Below, one piece after another: positions 8,300 through 18,937 of a stretch of DNA of 20,000 nt. The stretch lies in contig NC_135570.1 of assembly GCF_964340395.1 (NCBI RefSeq), positions 16,720,322 to 16,740,321 on the forward strand. The letters are read 5' to 3'. Both the position numbers and the translations under genes were made by a program. A model generated the notes under the pieces. The model was not told the DNA's origin. It worked only from the letters and a program-made list of their open reading frames with translations, and ran no database searches. The stretch comes from Glandiceps talaboti (lineage: Eukaryota; Hemichordata; Enteropneusta; Spengelidae). Numbering within the stretch: position 1 is the stretch's first letter; each line of letters opens with the position of its first letter.

Positions 8300-10020
8300 A
8301 GTTATGACCGGTCAACAGCATGTTGTACATGCTCGATGGTGAACATTCAAGATGTGCGATGCGTGGCCATCTTGAAATTAATCGATGGTGGGAATTTTGG
8401 GGTATCAATCCATAACGTAAATTTTCATGACTGAAAATGTATAAATGTTGATTTTTTTCATTTAATACATGATGATTTTGTGTAAAATAAACCATCGGAA
8501 AATACATTTTGTCAAATACTTCGGTGAAGTAGTCGGACTGGCTTGCCGCCTTCACACGAACATAATTTTATCAATATTCAGTTAGTTTGACATGATGGTT
8601 GATAGCTTCACAGCAAATTTGTGGAACATATCCTGAGAAAATAGTATAAAATACACCCAAAAATCGTTGAAAAAACGCAAGATACTCACCAGTAGTATAG
8701 CGGGCTACGCTCTATTGTTCATCGCCAAACCGTATCATGTGACCAGTACCCCCCCCCCATGACGTCATTGTGTATAAAGATAAAGATATAAGATACTTTA
8801 AAAATATAAGGCAAAAGGTGTATATTCAGGACAAATATGGCCGCAATTTGTACTAAGGTCAATGTCGAGAAACTAATTATAAGAAATGTCCATATGTACT
8901 CTATAGTGATCGACATTTGTGCTAAGTTTGGTTGACATCGAGTTGTGGTGGTTTGAGATCATAAGGCTTATCATCGGGCTAACCATGGATGGACACAGTC
9001 ACATACCGTGACACATGAACACATACGGGTCATTCCTATGTAGCCCCTATCAACTGAGCCCTCCAGGGCTATAATGAAGACAAAGCAAACCTGAAAGTAA
9101 CCGCAAATACGACGTTGTCTCATGCAACGCGTCATGGAAATAGAAAATCGACTAATTGCTGATATTACTATATTAGACTCGTCATGCTATAGCGATGTTT
9201 TGATTTGTTCTTATCAACTATGTCTTCCTCCGAAAATACTGTTATATTCTATTTCCTCTTTGAAATTTGAAATTGTTTATATCAAAAGTCTCCCTGCCTC
9301 TTTAACCTCCCTAGTCTATTTCCAGCTTAACACGCCAAGTTCTTCATTTTGACTCATCAAATCAATGCTCTGCCAATATACGATTCATTAGATCTTTGTT
9401 ACAGCTAGGGTGAATTTTACAATGTATAGCGAATTGTATGACACAAAATCGTTTACATTACTAGTACAAGAGATAACATAGGGTCATTCACCTTATCTAT
9501 TCAGTAGATCCACATTAAAACTAAATTGCAGAATGACGTCACACCTACAACCAACGTGACAATGACGTACAAGGAACATTCTCTTGATATATCCTTATGG
9601 TGACCATTGACCTAGCGGTGTATTTGTTCATTTATGTAAGAAACATGTACATAATAGGTTAGCGAAATGTTTAAGATTTTACGGTCGATGAAGGAAAAAT
9701 GTAAGAAAGCAGTTATAATATAAAGTACGCTTCCAAGCTATTCTTGTATACTCCTAAAGGCTTAATGTCTAATTTAATAAGATACATTTTATTCCATTAA
9801 ATGTCTCTTACCCGAAGTTCAACTCAAATACTTTCAAAGTTCCCAGGTGGTTTTGATTCTTGCTATTCAAATCTAACTTCAAAGTCTTATCTTTTACATC
9901 AACATCTTGCCCGTAAATTATGGAGAACACTTCACTTCCGGGGGAGACTTCTAGGTTCATCAGAGTATTTTACAAAACAGTTTAACAAAAATACTGAAAC
10001 TAATTTTAACATGTACCTGT
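8300..10020. other. gene-free spacer
   Basis: Frames of 65-106 codons at 8265-8555 (minus), 8719-8916 (minus), 9122-9352 (plus) and 9801-10121 (plus) show no domain, no repeated motif and no clear splice context, and the last runs into the satellite. A perfect CRE palindrome TGACGTCA lies at 8760-8767 with no visible gene start. Confidence 0.6.
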
Positions 10021-10023
10021 GGA

Positions 10024-12907
10024 GTCCTTACATTACTGTACTAGCCTATACACCATCAATATCACTATGTGATGTCCTTACAGACTGTACTAACCTATAC
10101 ACCATCAATATCACTATGTAGTGTCCTTACAGACTGTACTAACCTATACACCATCAATATCTCTATGTGATGTCCTTACAGACTGTACTAACCTATACAC
10201 CATCAATATCACTATGTGATGTCCTTACAGACTGTACTAACCTATACACCATCAATATCACTATGTGATGTCCTTACAGACTGTACTAACCTATACACCA
10301 TCAATATCACTATGTAATGTCCTTACAGACTGTACTAACCTATACACCATCAATATCACTATGTAGTGTCCTTACAGACTGTACTAACCTATACACCATC
10401 AATATCACTATGTGATGTCCTTACAGACTGTACTAACCTATACACCATCAATATCACTATGTGATGTCCTTACAGACTGTACTAACCTATACACCATCAA
10501 TATCACTATGTGATGTCCTTACAGACTGTACTAACCTATACACCATCAATATCACTATGTAGTGTCCTTACAGACTGTACTAACCTATACACCATCAATA
10601 TCACTATGTAGTGTCCTTACAGACTGTACTAACCTATACACCATCAATATCACTATGTGATGTCCTTACAGACTGTACTAACCTATACACCATCAATATC
10701 ACTATGTGATGTCCTTACAGACTGTGCTAACCTATACACCATCAATATCACTATGTGATGTCCTTACAGACTGTGCTAACCTATACACCATCAATATCAC
10801 TATGTGATGTCCTTACAGACTGTACTAACCTATACACCATCAATATCACTATGTAGTGTCCTTACAGACTGTACTAACCTATACACCATCAATATCACTA
10901 TGTGATGTCCTTACAGACTGTACTAACCTATACACCATCAATATCACTATGTGATGTCCTTACAGACTGTACTAACCTATACACCATCAATATCACTATG
11001 TAATGTCCTTACAGACTGTACTAACCTATACACCATCAATATCACTATGTGATGTCCTTACAGACTGTACTAACCTATACACCATCAATATCACTATGTG
11101 ATGTCCTTACAGACTGTACTAACCTATACACCATCAATATCACTATGTAGTGTCCTTACAGACTGTACTAACCTATACACCATCAATATCACTATGTAGT
11201 GTCCTTACAGACTGTACTAACCTATACACCATCAATATCACTATGTGATGTCCTTACAGACTGTACTAACCTATACACCATCAATATCACTATGTGATGT
11301 CCTTACAGACTGTGCTAACCTATACACCATCAATATCACTATGTGATGTCCTTACAGACTGTGCTAACCTATACACCATCAATATCACTATGTGATGTCC
11401 TTACAGACTGTACTAACCTATACACCATCAATATCACTATGTAGTGTCCTTACAGACTGTACTAACCTATACACCATCAATATCACTATGTGATGTCCTT
11501 ACAGACTGTACTAACCTATACACCATCAATATCACTATGTGATGTCCTTACAGACTGTACTAACCTATACACCATCAATATCACTATGTAATGTCCTTAC
11601 AGACTGTACTAACCTATACACCATCAATATCACTATGTAATGTCCTTACAGACTGTACTAACCTATACACCATCAATATCACTATGTGATGTCCTTACAG
11701 ACTGTGCTAACCTATACACCATCAATATCACTATGTGATGTCCTTACAGACTGTACTAACCTATACACCATCAATATCACTATGTGATGTCCTTACAGAC
11801 TGTACTAACCTATACACCATCAATATCACTATGTAGTGTCCTTACAGACTGTACTAACCTATACACCATCAATATCACTATGTAGTGTCCTTACAGACTG
11901 TACTAACCTATACACCATCAATATCACTATGTAATGTCCTTACAGACTGTACTAGCCTATACACCATCAATATCACTATGTGATGTCCTTACAGACTGTA
12001 CTAGCCTATACACCATCAATATCACTATGTGATGTCCTTACAGACTGTACTAACCTATACACCATCAATATCACTATGTGATGTCCTTACAGACTGTACT
12101 AACCTATACACCATCAATATCACTATGTAGTGTCCTTACAGACTGTACTAGCCTATACACCATCAATATCACTATGTAGTGTCCTTACAGACTGTAATAA
12201 CCTATACACCATCAATATCACTATGTGATGTCCTTACAGACTGTACTAACCTATACACCATCAATATCACTATGTGATGTCCTTACAGACTGTACTAACC
12301 TATACACCATCAATATCACTATGTGATGTCCTTACAGACTGTACTAACCTATACACCATCAATATCACTATGTGATGTCCTTACAGACTGTACTAACCTA
12401 TACACCATCAATATCACTATGTAATGTCCTTACAGACTGTACTAACCTATACACCATCAATATCACTATGTAATGTCCTTACAGATTGTACTAACCTATA
12501 CACCATCAATATCACTATGTAATGTCCTTACAGACTGTACTAACCTATACACCATCAATATCACTATGTAATGTCCTTACAGACTGTACTAACCTATACA
12601 CCATCAATATCACTATGTGATGTCCTTACAGACTGTACTAACCTATACACCATCAATATCACTATGTAATGTCCTTACAGACTGTACTAGCCTATACACC
12701 ATCAATATCACTGTGTGATGTCCTTACAGACTGTACTAACCTATACACCATCAATATCACTATGTAATGTCCTTACAGACTGTACTAACCTATACACCAT
12801 CAATATCACTATGTAGTGTCCTTACAGACTGTACTAACCTATACACCATCAATATCACTATGTAGTGTCCTTACAGACTGTACTAACCTATACACCATCA
12901 ATGTCAC
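10024..12907 (+). repeat. 49-bp satellite array, about 59 units
   Basis: The word CCTATACACCATCAATATCA recurs every 49 bases from 10045 to 12887, exactly 58 periods without a single insertion or deletion. A degenerate partial unit precedes it (about 10024-10044) and the array breaks off after AATGTCAC at 12907. Substitutions are few and concentrate on a two-base site after CTATGT (by eye GA in 33 units, AG in 14, AA in 11) and on TGTACTAA versus TGTGCTAA or TGTACTAG. The unit has no CpG in its consensus and no open frame through the array, since 49 is not a multiple of three. The homogeneity indicates recent amplification or conversion. Confidence 0.99.
10437..11612 (+). repeat. 588-bp higher-order duplication inside the 49-bp array
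   Basis: Counting units from 10045, units 9-20 (10437-11024) and units 21-32 (11025-11612) carry the same ordered series of variants: GA GA AG AG GA GA GA GA AG GA GA AA, with the rarer TGTGCTAA junction entering the 7th and 8th unit of both blocks. The flanking units (8 versus 20, 21 versus 33) break the match, so the boundary is close to 12 units. Confidence 0.85.
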
Positions 12908-14960
12908 CTTAAGTAAATAATGGAATAATTTGTTTTATGCTATTACCAGAATGGCGTTGACTATGTTGTTTGACATTCAATATACTGAATGCAACATATC
13001 GAGGCGACAGTGTGTTAGTTAGTTGGGAATGTTAGTTTTGTTACGTAGTTTAACATCTGTTAAACAACAGGAATCAGGCAATCCTGTCCAAGCCTCACCA
13101 TACCGCATTCTTTAAAAAATTGCAACGTATTGGCATGATATTGTATTTGTTTTTGGATAATAGGAGGAGTTAACAAATATATAGCCATGAAGTAAAGAAG
13201 ATTATTAATGGTTTCCAAGGTAACGAGTGTGGTACGACTATTAAAATTTAAAAAATTGGCATCGCTGTACTATGTTACATGTACATTTTTTTCTTGTGAA
13301 CTTCCACCTCCGGATTACATGAAGACCTAGTATATTTTAGCCTCAAGCAATCATTCTCAATCTGCCTTTACTACGCCTGAGGAATCCAATTTACCAGTCA
13401 ATCTCCTTTTCAGAATGAGATTTTGTCAGTCTACAGCCGTCATGTTCACTACATCAACATTAAAATCTGTCGTCGGCTTCTAGCCTTTTTACGCAGCAAA
13501 AGAAAATACTGCAATTTCCGCGAATTTTGTGATAGGTTATTGGAAATGAACCATCCCAAACACAATCAACGGTAGATTGGGAATTTCAAAGTAATAAAAA
13601 ACAACGTACACATCGACCCGGCCTTGCTAACCCGTACAGATGTTCATAGTTGAACCGTACTGATGACCTGTCGACAATTACCTAGGATAAAGATTACATG
13701 AACCGTTGTTTTATAAAATGTGCTAAGTGAACTATATTGCAAGTTAACCAACGAGAAAAGACACAAGAATGAATAAAACAATGCATGCAGTCGAATTATG
13801 CACATGGAATAATAACACCGAGGTGACGGGATCTCTGGTTACTTTCTAATAATCATCAAAACACCATCGTCATCTAAATTATGAATGCAAGTACACTGCA
13901 CTGAGAAAGTAAATCACAAATGAAGGATTCTTAAACTTTGTCACAAAAGTCTGGCGCAAAGTAGAATGATATTTCCGATCGTACTAACCATTCAGTAAAT
14001 GCAAACAATTTTGATTATCTCAATAAATAGGTGTAATCATGATACAAAAACAAACAACTTGAAGGTAGTTATTAATTTCACCATAGGATTGTTATGAATA
14101 AATCAAAAGATACGGTATAGTATGATATAGTAATTAAAGTATCAGTTTTAAAAAAAATTCAGTTATTTGCTTAAAACGTTGACATACGCAACAACACATA
14201 AGCTTATATCGACAGAGACTCTTTTTACCTACGTGTACACACTAAGAGAGAATAGTAATGAAGCTTACCGAGTTCTTCCGTATCAGGCACAGACTGCGAT
14301 GCGTAAAGTATAGTGCAGGATATTTAAATTCTACACTACTTGAATATCATATCACGTCAAACATGGTAGTAGCTCACGCGCATGCTCTGAATTGGTTGGT
14401 TGATATCAACGCTGCAAACTGTGCCCTCAATTAAAAAGCACACCGTAGTAAGATTACAGTTTCTGAGATGAGAGGTGGCAAGAATAGTACAAACAGATCT
14501 AGCGAGGGACTTTGATTGAGTAATCTATGGAGATCCTACCTTCAGGACGTGACAATGGTGCTACTAAATATTCACATCAACACCTACAGAAAGTTGCCAA
14601 ATTGTCACTTATTTGAAAATATCACAAGGTCGTAAAATAAAAGTTAACAAATAGTGATTGAAGGAACTCGAGGTTACATTCGTCAACAAGGTGTTCAATA
14701 CAGTTATACTATAATTGTACAGTGCCTTGCCAGATTTGTCGCATATTTCCTCACATATTTGTCCCTTTTCCTAACATATTTCAAATTGTCTGATATCTTC
14801 AAATACGCTGTGGTTATAACACCGTGCCGATAAAAGTGTATTGACCTCATATTCAATAAAGGCTATAAGATTGTTACCACTGCGTAAATGCGTGCGTTAA
14901 CGAACAAGATATAAATTGTTGTGTAGATGAGATTAAGATATTATCAAAAATTATGTTTTC
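12908..14960. other. gene-free AT-rich spacer
   Basis: I see no coding frame, repeat array or recognisable element in these two kilobases. Short A/T runs and scattered near-palindromes only. Confidence 0.6.
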
Positions 14961-14963
14961 TGT

Positions 14964-15240
<277 letters not shown>

Positions 15241-15527
15241 TATATAATATCGTGAATATTATTATTTTTAGTACTATTATTATTACAAGTGAAGAGGCTA
15301 AATATTATATAATAATAAAAATCCCACAATTAATAAAAGGAATGTAGAAATACCGCCACAGATTTATGTCACTGAGAAAAAAAGTACTTATAGCCAATGT
15401 ATTTAACTTATACTAGATTTATGTGCTCACTATTTTTCTTCACCTGTTCAGTTCTTTTTAAAACATTGAAAATGATTCAGTTTAAATTGAAGGAGTGGTT
15501 GTAGGATATAGTCTACTGTCAAGAACA

Positions 15528-15541
15528 GTTGCTATAGCAAT
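15528..15541. promoter_or_regulatory. imperfect X-box-like palindrome
   Basis: GTTGCTATAGCAAT is near-symmetrical and resembles an RFX X-box (GTNRCC N0-3 RGYAAC) with changes in both half-sites. It overlaps the interrupted frame at 15482-16183, where the same bases encode part of an Ile-Ala-Ile-Ala-Thr stretch, so it may be incidental. Confidence 0.15.
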
Positions 15542-15615
15542 AGGCATTGGAGAGAGCATGTCTTTATTTGAGAATTGATAAATGAGCTGAACGTAGCTAC
15601 TGAATTTATGGTACG

Positions 15616-15626
15616 TGCGCATGCGC
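15616..15626. promoter_or_regulatory. NRF1-like palindrome TGCGCATGCGC
   Basis: Matches the core of the NRF1 motif, which in animals is mostly a promoter-proximal element. It overlaps the Lys-Arg-Met-Arg codons of the interrupted frame and is not in a CpG-rich setting, so its role is doubtful. Confidence 0.2.
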
Positions 15627-16433
15627 TTTTGCACTATTAACTCCCTTGCTTCATGGATCACATAGAAAAGTTTAGCACGGCCACAATGTTTGACAAGTCC
15701 ATGAACACACGTACTTGCACGTGGATGATAGAAATTCTCAATTGAATTTGAAAAGAAGTTTTCGCTCAAAGTTGGTGCAGAATCAACTACAAATGTTTCT
15801 GGAGTGGATTCAAACTGATAGCCGCAAAATTTGTCCAATCAAAGGTTGTCTACTTGAAAAACACACTTTGGCTTACTTGCTCAGGGGTTAGAGTGTTTCA
15901 ATATCTGAAATGAGGACCTCGATTGCAACAGTACATCTGTCTTGAAAAAGGCAAATATTGTGTGACTGACAGACAACATAGCAATCAACGTGAACACAGG
16001 CATTTGATTTGTCTCGCAAGCTTTCCTTGAACTTTCAATTTGCCAAATAAAGTCCCCGATTGAAGAGAAATTCAGAATGTTGTTTGTTTGAAACCTTCTG
16101 TCCTCAAACCATGTACTGGCACAGGGATTACTGTGTTCTGCAGAAAATGTAATACCTGGATTTACTTTCATGTAAATGATCATGAACCAAAGTCAAAGAG
16201 CCATCACAGTTATTCAACACCTGTCAAATTGAATGGACTATAACAACTTAACAATGTTTACAACCCAGGGTCTCATCTTCAAGTTTGTGTGCTAAGTATG
16301 AAAATTTTCTAAGAACTACACATGCAGGAATATAATGAAATATCGTTTTATAGTGTCAGTGTTTAATTGACAGTATCATGTATTATTTGAAAGTGTGTTG
16401 AACTTTGTAGAATTTAGGAAGGTACGTGATTTT

Positions 16434-16447
16434 GTTACCATGGCAAC
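16434..16447. promoter_or_regulatory. perfect RFX X-box match GTTACCATGGCAAC
   Basis: Fits the GTNRCC(N0-3)RGYAAC consensus of RFX factors at every position. The left half is also mirrored by ATGGTAAC at 16452-16459, giving an eight-base inverted repeat. No ciliary or other gene start is visible beside it. Confidence 0.35.
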
Positions 16448-16602
16448 TAGAATGGTAACCTTTTTTGAACTCAGTATAACACATTAACAGACTTCCCAAC
16501 ATTGGGTGGTCAATATGCAAATAAACCTGATTATTATTAAATTCATAACATTATTTTGTCAGCAGAAAATATTTTACCAAAACATATTTAAGCCTACGGT
16601 AT

Positions 16603-16616
16603 GTTTCCATAGAAAC
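16603..16616. promoter_or_regulatory. X-box-like palindrome GTTTCCATAGAAAC
   Basis: Matches the looser X-box/EF-C form (GTTTCC NN AGAAAC), 156 bases beyond the perfect match. One position in each half departs from the strict consensus. Confidence 0.25.
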
Positions 16617-17490
16617 AGCGTTCCTATTTTACACAATTTGTGTTACATTGGATAGCACCAACTCATACATGCCAAAACAAGGAAATTTATCTCTCTATTC
16701 TCAAATATATGCATTAAAAAAATATTGATGAGGTATTTGACTCTGTCTGAAAATTGTTTAAAATAGTATCATTAATGTTGCACAATATATAAACATATGT
16801 TAGTCATGAGCGAGCAATACCTTCATATGTAATGATTATGTAACATATTTTCTTTCTTTCTCAATATTTTCTAGCTACAATTTTTATCTTTGATATTGTG
16901 TTATTTTATTGAACTGATTTAATTTTCATTTGAGCTGTAGTTAACAGTTTTTCCTCTCACACGAATCATTAATCTCTGCAAATGAATTAGATGAATGTGT
17001 ATGCAAAATGTCTTCAAGTCATTGAAGAACCAACAGACCGATTGCCTTGGTATTTGGTGGGGACATTACAAATGAAAAAATGTTCAGAATTTATCAGATC
17101 AGTGAAATACATGGGGGCTTGTGAGTGCCGTGGAGTGATTTTGAATTTCCGATGTTTTCACTTTGTATTTCTGAAATACAAGTTATGTCCAAAAGAGTTA
17201 TTTTCCATCAAATTTATCAGCTCTACAGTATAAACTCTATTCAAGGTAAGTTATCTAATCACTCCGGTCACATGATCTTATAACTTATAAGGAGAAGAAT
17301 TTCACTTCCCTGAGTAAGGTAACGAGAACTAGATTTCATCCAGTAATGTCATAGACGAGCAAACCACTGTTTGACATCTTAGTTTGTGATCTAGCTATTT
17401 CAAATTCGTTAACTATTACCTTTGTAACAGCTTGTTCACATACAAATATTGTCAGAGTGGACTGAGTGGATTGCTATCTATCGATCAAAC

Positions 17491-17700
17491 ATTAGGGACC
17501 GGCCACTTCTTTGGGTCAGTAGATTAGTAGGTCTGGATGCGATGGGGAGTTACTAGGTTTTTAAGGGACCGGTCAGTTTCTTCGGCCTGGGGGTGATGTG
17601 GATTGGTAGGGGGTTAACCCTTTTTTGAAATTGGCACTAGAGGGTCATCCTGTTTTGAGAATTTTGGATGGGGGTCACTGTGTTCTGAAGGAAAAATCCA
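17491..17700 (+). repeat. G-rich dispersed repeat, copy 2 (head and body)
   Basis: The head word (T)TAGGGACCGG(C/T)CA occurs twice (17491 and 17561), each followed by a TTCTT(T/C)GG-like stretch and a G run. The body is GGGTCAT, a T-rich spacer, GATGGGGGTCACTGTGTTCTG. The head at 17561-17595 reappears inverted at 19017-19050. Confidence 0.65.
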
Positions 17701-17914
17701 TTTCTACAGTGGCATGACCTTGTCTACTATAAAATATACATATACATATATTATCTACCACACTAGTTACAAAACATGTAATGTATCTAAATACTTGACT
17801 GTTTCACAATCAGTGGCATATATTAAAGTTTGGGGCAAAAGTTGAAAGTTCCCTCATGGTAATCTTCATGGATAGATAATAAAAGAAGTTAATCTAAATT
17901 GTTCTACTCTTCAG

Positions 17915-18870
17915 TTACAAGTTATTGTTTGAAAAGCTTTGAATAGCCTTAAAATGGTTTTAAGAGTGAACACCTACAGAGCTTCTAGGGGATAGACCCC
18001 AAGGGCCCCAACAAGTTGTGGAAATATCCCAGTCTCAAGCTCTTCCACCTACATCTTCTTGTCAAGATGATATCAAACCTTGTTTTAATATTTCAACCCT
18101 ATGTAACAGTAGTTGTTTTTACATGTTGGTGCTGTCTTGTAAAGATCGTCTGTATAGCCTAAAGATTGGAGTACAAACCCCTAGAGCTTCTAGGGGAGAC
18201 CCCTTAGGACCCTAGAGCTTCTAGGGGAGACCCCTTAGGACCCTAGAGCTTCTAGGGGAGACCCCTTAGGACCCTAGAGCTTCTAGGGGAGACCCCTTAG
18301 GACCCTCCATGAGAAGTGGACATGTCCCCTATCTCAAGCTCTTCCCTTTACCTTTTACTGTCAAGATGGCATATTAAACTTTTTTTAATTTAACAAAATA
18401 TTTCCACCCCAAGTAGTTGCTTATGTTGGTGTTGTCTTATAAAGTTTTGAAATTATTGCTTGAAAGGGTCGGAATAGCATAAAAAATGGCTTTAAGAGTG
18501 AAAACCCTCCACGGCTTCAAGGGGGAGGATCCTCTAAGACCCCCATGAGATGGGGACGTATCCTAATATCCTAATCTCAAGCTATTCCCCTTGCATTTTA
18601 CTCTCAAGAAGCTTTCTTATTAATATTATTTATTCAACCCATATGTAGTTGCTAATTGTGTGTTGATGCTGTCTTGTAAAGCTAGGAAATTATTACACTA
18701 AAGGGTTTGAATAGCCAAAAAATTGGCTTTAAATAAACAAAAAACCTCAGAGCGGTGTACATACTACCATCTCATGCTTTTTCCTTACTGTCAAGATGCT
18801 ATTAAACTCCTTTGTGAATATATTTACTCTGTGTAGTCGCTAATATAATATGGTGCTATCTTAAAAACTA
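17915..18870 (+). repeat. diverged tandem repeat, about 240 bp, four units
   Basis: Four successive units share, in the same order, a TTGAATAGCC-like word, GGCTTTAAGAGTGAA-like, CTCAAGCTCTTCC-like, ACTGTCAAGATG-like and a closing GTCTTGTAAAG (18134, 18434, 18671; degenerate at 18856). Units are about 17915-18144, 18145-18444, 18445-18681 and 18682-18870. The second is longer because it contains a 31-bp minisatellite. Units are strongly diverged, so the array is old. Confidence 0.8.
18177..18308 (+). repeat. 31-bp minisatellite, four units
   Basis: CTAGAGCTTCTAGGGGAGAC begins at 18181, 18212, 18243 and 18274, exactly 31 bases apart, with no visible differences between units. Each holds nested palindromes (CTAGAGCTTCTAG, and GGGGAGACCCC). 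Single diverged versions occur in the other units of the 240-bp array, near 17979 and 18510, so the expansion arose inside one pre-existing unit. Confidence 0.95.
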
Positions 18871-18937
18871 TTTGCGAGACAGCCAAGCAGTCAACTATGA
18901 GTCACGATCGAATACCTGTCATGTAAATATGATATAT

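Larger units (their letters stand above)
15482..16183 (-). pseudogene. coding-like 233-codon frame interrupted by two in-frame TGA codons
   Basis: On the minus strand an ATG at 16183 opens a frame that contains no TAA or TAG until 15484-15482; its only interruptions are TGA at 15883-15881 and TGA at 15841-15839. The 13 codons between them are open in the same frame. A good splice acceptor, TTTTCTGCAG followed by AACAC, puts a possible exon start at 16137 rather than at the ATG; three stops lie in frame just upstream of the ATG. The protein has Cys residues (NPCAST, KPKCVF, KFCGY, STCVHG, KHCGRA), a hydrophobic stretch from MPVFTLIAML, and a basic C-terminal part (VQKRMRTYHK). I do not recognise the family. 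Possibilities are a decayed gene (CGA or TGY to TGA), a Cys/Sec protein, stop readthrough, or chance. No polyadenylation signal or SECIS element was identified on its 3' side. Confidence 0.4.
16200..17490. other. AT-rich spacer with X-box palindromes and a strong splice donor
   Basis: No named gene. An 80-codon plus-strand frame at 16991-17233 follows a pyrimidine-rich stretch ending in ATTAG, and 12 bases after its stop comes a perfect donor, AAG at 17243-17245 followed by GTAAGT. Its peptide (start MNVYAKCLQVIEEP) is unfamiliar and could be chance or a last coding exon. Confidence 0.4.

Noticed and set aside
8265-8555. 96-codon minus-strand frame
   Set aside because: No recognisable motif and no flanking splice sites.
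8760-8767. CRE palindrome TGACGTCA as a promoter
   Set aside because: A single eight-base match with no gene start nearby; expected by chance at this scale across many possible motifs.
9801-10121. 106-codon plus-strand frame
   Set aside because: Its last third is the first satellite units, and a satellite-derived stop ends it.
10024-12907. CRISPR array
   Set aside because: Units are directly contiguous with no unique spacers, and the setting is eukaryotic. The same applies to the 47-bp array at 5325-5669.
10024-12907. CENP-B-box-bearing centromeric satellite
   Set aside because: The unit has no CpG and so cannot hold the CENP-B box; the short unit and 2.9-kb length give no centromere evidence.
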